Below are positions 61,375 through 64,000 of a stretch of 64,000 bases of DNA, piece after piece. Every line of letters begins with the position of its first letter. Within the stretch, counting starts at the first letter, position 1. The DNA is from Aspergillus flavus (lineage: Eukaryota; Ascomycota; Eurotiomycetes; Eurotiales; Aspergillaceae). The notes below the pieces were generated by a model that searched no databases, was not told the DNA's origin, and saw only the letters and a program-made list of their open reading frames with translations. The stretch covers positions 1,240,001 to 1,304,000 of the forward strand of contig NC_092407.1 in assembly GCF_009017415.1 (NCBI RefSeq), given 5' to 3'. Made by a program: the position numbers and the translations under genes.

Positions 61375-62848
61375 GCGTTGATTTCGAGGATTCGTGGTGT
61401 CACACGTTATGTTTCCATGCAATGCCCTTTCTTTATATATTTGTGTTGTATACTATCCTGTTCTCCGGCCCTGCTGTGTAGAAGTACTGGGTGGCTGTTT
61501 TATAATTGGATTCAACTTGCAATTTTAATACCCAATGTTTCCCCATACACGACTGAGAAACCATCTGCCCACATGCACAGTGATTTCTACATAAAACGAT
61601 GATATGATATACAGAATGAATACTAGATAATGGTATCCCTTTCTCCACTCTTTTCCCCTAAGCCCGGCGGTGCTGTAGTGGTCATCTTCCCCTAAGGGCC
61701 ATGTTCATCCATTCCACCTCATATCATGTTTCGTTCTTCGTCTGAGCCCATATGGATGCCGCGGCCATCCTTAACAGAGAGCTGCCGCAAAGCGGACTAA
61801 GCGCCGACGACACCGACGACACCGACGACAGCCATCACGGCACGATCCTCTCACCCAGACCATGAGGTGATGCAGTTAGTCTAGTATCAAGAAGATGACC
61901 AAGCAAAGACAAAGAGTGGAAAGGCTTTCTTATGGCCGGCGAGACATGGTAAATGGTAGAACCAACTTCACTGCTGAATGTGGCGCCATCTTTGTTCTGG
62001 GATTGGCAGGTGATTGACCAAGAGGTCACCTCTGAATTGTCGTTTCTGGTGAATTTAGGCCTTTGATTTGATTGATTTGATAGAGATCAGCAACCATCGG
62101 GCACCTCAGAATACTCTGAGGCATTGAACGGGGCTTAGATCATACTGCTACTACCACGGTGACATCTGCATGATGGCAGCCTTCTAGCACGTTATCTGTT
62201 GGAGCGAAACCAAGTGTTGCGCATCAAATCACAAGCCATCTTCATGTGCATTACCTAGTAAGTACACCTTATGCAAACTAATGTCGAACCTTCTCAGATC
62301 GAGCTATAAGTAACTCTCGATAAACACGCACGTGAACTTCCCCAGGAATTCTTCAACCACTAGGCTCACCAGACATCCGATTGATGAGATAGGATATAGT
62401 ATTAATGTCCTCAAGGGCCATATCATCGTGGCTCAGTTCCTGAGGCTTTTTGTGACTCAGCCTCATGGGGTCACATGTCGTCCCGTGACAGGGGTATTTA
62501 TTTGTACTAGGAATGTTCTTTGTTCTAAGATCACAACCAAGTGCAAAAGCCTACTACATTGCATTCACTCTATTCAGTCTCTTTGATGCTTGGCTGTAGA
62601 GCCATATCTCTTATACTTATTTTGGACGAATCTCGGCCCTCATATCCTACCCATATTTCACATATAACCTAGAGCATATCGTGGGAAGGTGGAAAGGCAA
62701 TTAGGCTACTCTATCTCTCACTCGTAAAGGTTGTCTTACTTGGCTGGTTCTGCTAGTATGACCGACTGTGATTTATTCACTGACCGTATTAAATCTATAG
62801 ATATACTAAAACTTTTCAATCACCTCTGAATAGGCCCCGGGAAAACAT
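61375..62848. other. Intergenic, downstream of TRP-like gene
   Basis: 1.47 kb with no recognisable gene. It holds the TRP-like 3' UTR, a short tandem repeat near 61804 and the promoter of the right-edge gene. A CACGTG lies near 62329. Confidence 0.45.
61804..61829. repeat. Short 9-bp tandem repeat
   Basis: About three copies of a CGACGACAC unit in tandem. It is non-coding, with no obvious function. Confidence 0.8.
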
Positions 62849-64000
62849 ATGACAATGGATGATTCTTCCAGACTGTCGGCGGACTTAAGGGTATATGACA
62901 TCTATCCTCTCGCACCAGGCAGAAACATCGATAATCCTTTTTCAAGATTACTTCTCCTTAGTGATGCAGACACACTGCTGTATATTGATCCTCCCCCGCA
63001 GAGATCATGCGCCTCAGCCTTGCCACGCTCATCTGAATCAATTCCCCACCGTATCCGTAGCCAAAAACTTCTGGAGACTGGCTCTAATTATTTCAAGGAC
63101 CTCTTCCAGCCAAGGGCTCAAGCTCGGACCATCAGTCGCCGCGGACTCGGAGGCAAGCTCACGAATGAGATTCAGTACGTAATTGATCTCACCCCTCCAT
63201 CGGTGGAAGACGATGCTGTCATATTTCTCACAGAGCTGTCGTGCCCTCTGGGAATCAGGAACTGGGCGAAAGCCACAACATGTTGGTGGGATTTACCCGC
63301 TGCCCGCGTTGGTGGTGAAGACGAAGTCGAATCACCAGAAAGCAAGCCTGCGAGTACATCTACCTCAAGCGTCACCAGTTCAAATGCTCCTGGAAGCAAG
63401 CCAGGCCTTCCTGTGGAATACTCGGTGGGTCGACACCGTGAGGGTATTGAACACATTGTATATGCTTTGGAAGGGTTTCCACCCAAGCTCGACACCCCCT
63501 GCAAGTTCTGGACCTTCTTCGCACTTGCTAGACTGTTTGGAGTAGCCACCGTGCCGAAAATCAGCGATCTCATAATATCCTGGCTCTACGATTCGGAGAA
63601 TGCTCGTCTCATAGAGTACCATCCCGAAATTGCTTACAAAATCGGCTGTGGAGTACAGCGTGACTATCTTTGCCGTGACGCATTTTCGGTCCTTGTCGGG
63701 GAGGAGGCACTGCTTTTGTTAGCGAATTCAGACAAACCACCTTTACCAGGTAGACCGCAATGGACCTTTCATGGGCGTCTTCGGGAGCCGTTGTTGGACG
63801 ATGACGAGCTTCAACGCATTGAATATGCAAGCAAGGGCTTCCTGGAGTATGTTATTAATCGGTTCATCGGTCTAGCAGGCTCTGAGATGAAATGGCTTTT
63901 CGAACTACCAAGCTTTCTGCACCTATCCAAGTTCAATCCAGAGACCTATTGGGAGGAAATTCTCATGACCGAACTCGTCCTGACCTGCAAGGAGTATGTC
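62849..64000 (+). CDS. Uncharacterised fungal-family protein, N-terminal part
   Basis: An open frame of at least 384 codons from ATG 62849 runs off the right edge without a stop. The N terminus reads DIYPLAPGRNIDNPFSRLLLLSDADTLLYIDPP, then RIRSQKLLETGSNYFKDLF, QYVIDLTPPSVEDDAVIFLTELSCPLGIRNW and a Ser/Thr-rich linker. The region around FFALARLFGVATVPKISDLIISWLYDSENARLIE is helical. I recall similar large Aspergillus proteins of unknown function. The segment SQKLLETGSNYFKDLF resembles a BTB/POZ-like fold, but that is only suggestive. No catalytic motif is seen. The window edge truncates it, not a mutation. Confidence 0.75.
   Translation, partial: MTMDDSSRLSADLRVYDIYPLAPGRNIDNPFSRLLLLSDADTLLYIDPPPQRSCASALPRSSESIPHRIRSQKLLETGSNYFKDLFQPRAQARTISRRGLGGKLTNEIQYVIDLTPPSVEDDAVIFLTELSCPLGIRNWAKATTCWWDLPAARVGGEDEVESPESKPASTSTSSVTSSNAPGSKPGLPVEYSVGRHREGIEHIVYALEGFPPKLDTPCKFWTFFALARLFGVATVPKISDLIISWLYDSENARLIEYHPEIAYKIGCGVQRDYLCRDAFSVLVGEEALLLLANSDKPPLPGRPQWTFHGRLREPLLDDDELQRIEYASKGFLEYVINRFIGLAGSEMKWLFELPSFLHLSKFNPETYWEEILMTELVLTCKEYV

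Noticed and set aside
61804..61829. Possible coding repeat or minisatellite of importance
   Set aside because: Only about three short units in a non-coding stretch; listed as a simple repeat.

Overview
The window is nuclear DNA from a filamentous ascomycete, almost certainly Aspergillus or a close relative in the Aspergillaceae. The evidence is the gene structure: many introns of about 50-120 bp with GT/AG ends, split codons and branch-point-like CTAAC or CTCAC. A tRNA gene carries a short intron. Several proteins read like known Aspergillus ones: an AldA-type aldehyde dehydrogenase, a fused PyrABCN pyrimidine enzyme, Tom20, Exo84, Mre11 and a GH72 glucanosyltransferase. The species cannot be fixed from sequence reading alone. 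There are no operons, CRISPR arrays or bacterial elements, and I found no intact transposon.

Left part (1-17 kb), accessory and partly decayed: a HNH-nuclease-like gene runs off the left edge and carries an in-frame TAG. It is followed by an arrestin-like protein, a Zn2Cys6 transcription factor and a GABA/amino-acid permease in the same orientation. Next is a badly decayed HET-domain (heterokaryon incompatibility) gene, then an intact aldA. A second decayed gene follows, a UDP-galactopyranose mutase copy that has lost its middle. A PPOX-family flavoprotein with a C-terminal membrane anchor closes this part. Three of the eight protein genes or relics are broken, against none detected in the rest of the window.

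Middle part (17-36 kb), mostly housekeeping: AtuA/DUF1446 protein (+), Mre11 (-), F-box/WD40/ubiquitin-interacting-motif protein (+), small alpha/beta hydrolase (-), GPI-anchored GH72 enzyme (-), Tom20 (-) and Exo84 (+) sharing a 308-bp divergent promoter, and a mitochondrially targeted soluble twin-ABC ATPase (-).

Right part (36-64 kb): an APH-like kinase (+), a malonyl-CoA-synthetase-like enzyme (+) tail-to-tail with an HSL-type esterase (-), and an intron-containing tRNA-Lys(CUU). These are followed by an eight-exon secreted histidine acid phosphatase (-), a Dal5-type MFS transporter (-), the giant PyrABCN enzyme (-) and a TRP-like cation channel (+). A large uncharacterised fungal-family ORF (+) runs off the right edge.

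Functional links are modest. The Zn2Cys6 factor may control the neighbouring permease. The acyl-CoA synthetase and esterase could act on related acyl substrates. Several divergent pairs share promoters. I did not find convincing evidence for a wholly new multi-gene system. The most interesting items are the three gene relics, the asymmetric twin-ABC ATPase, the UIM-bearing F-box protein, a GC-AG intron in exo84, and a long open frame downstream of the last pyrABCN intron. Exon boundaries were derived by hand from splice signals, reading-frame continuity and remembered family sequences. They were not confirmed by transcripts.
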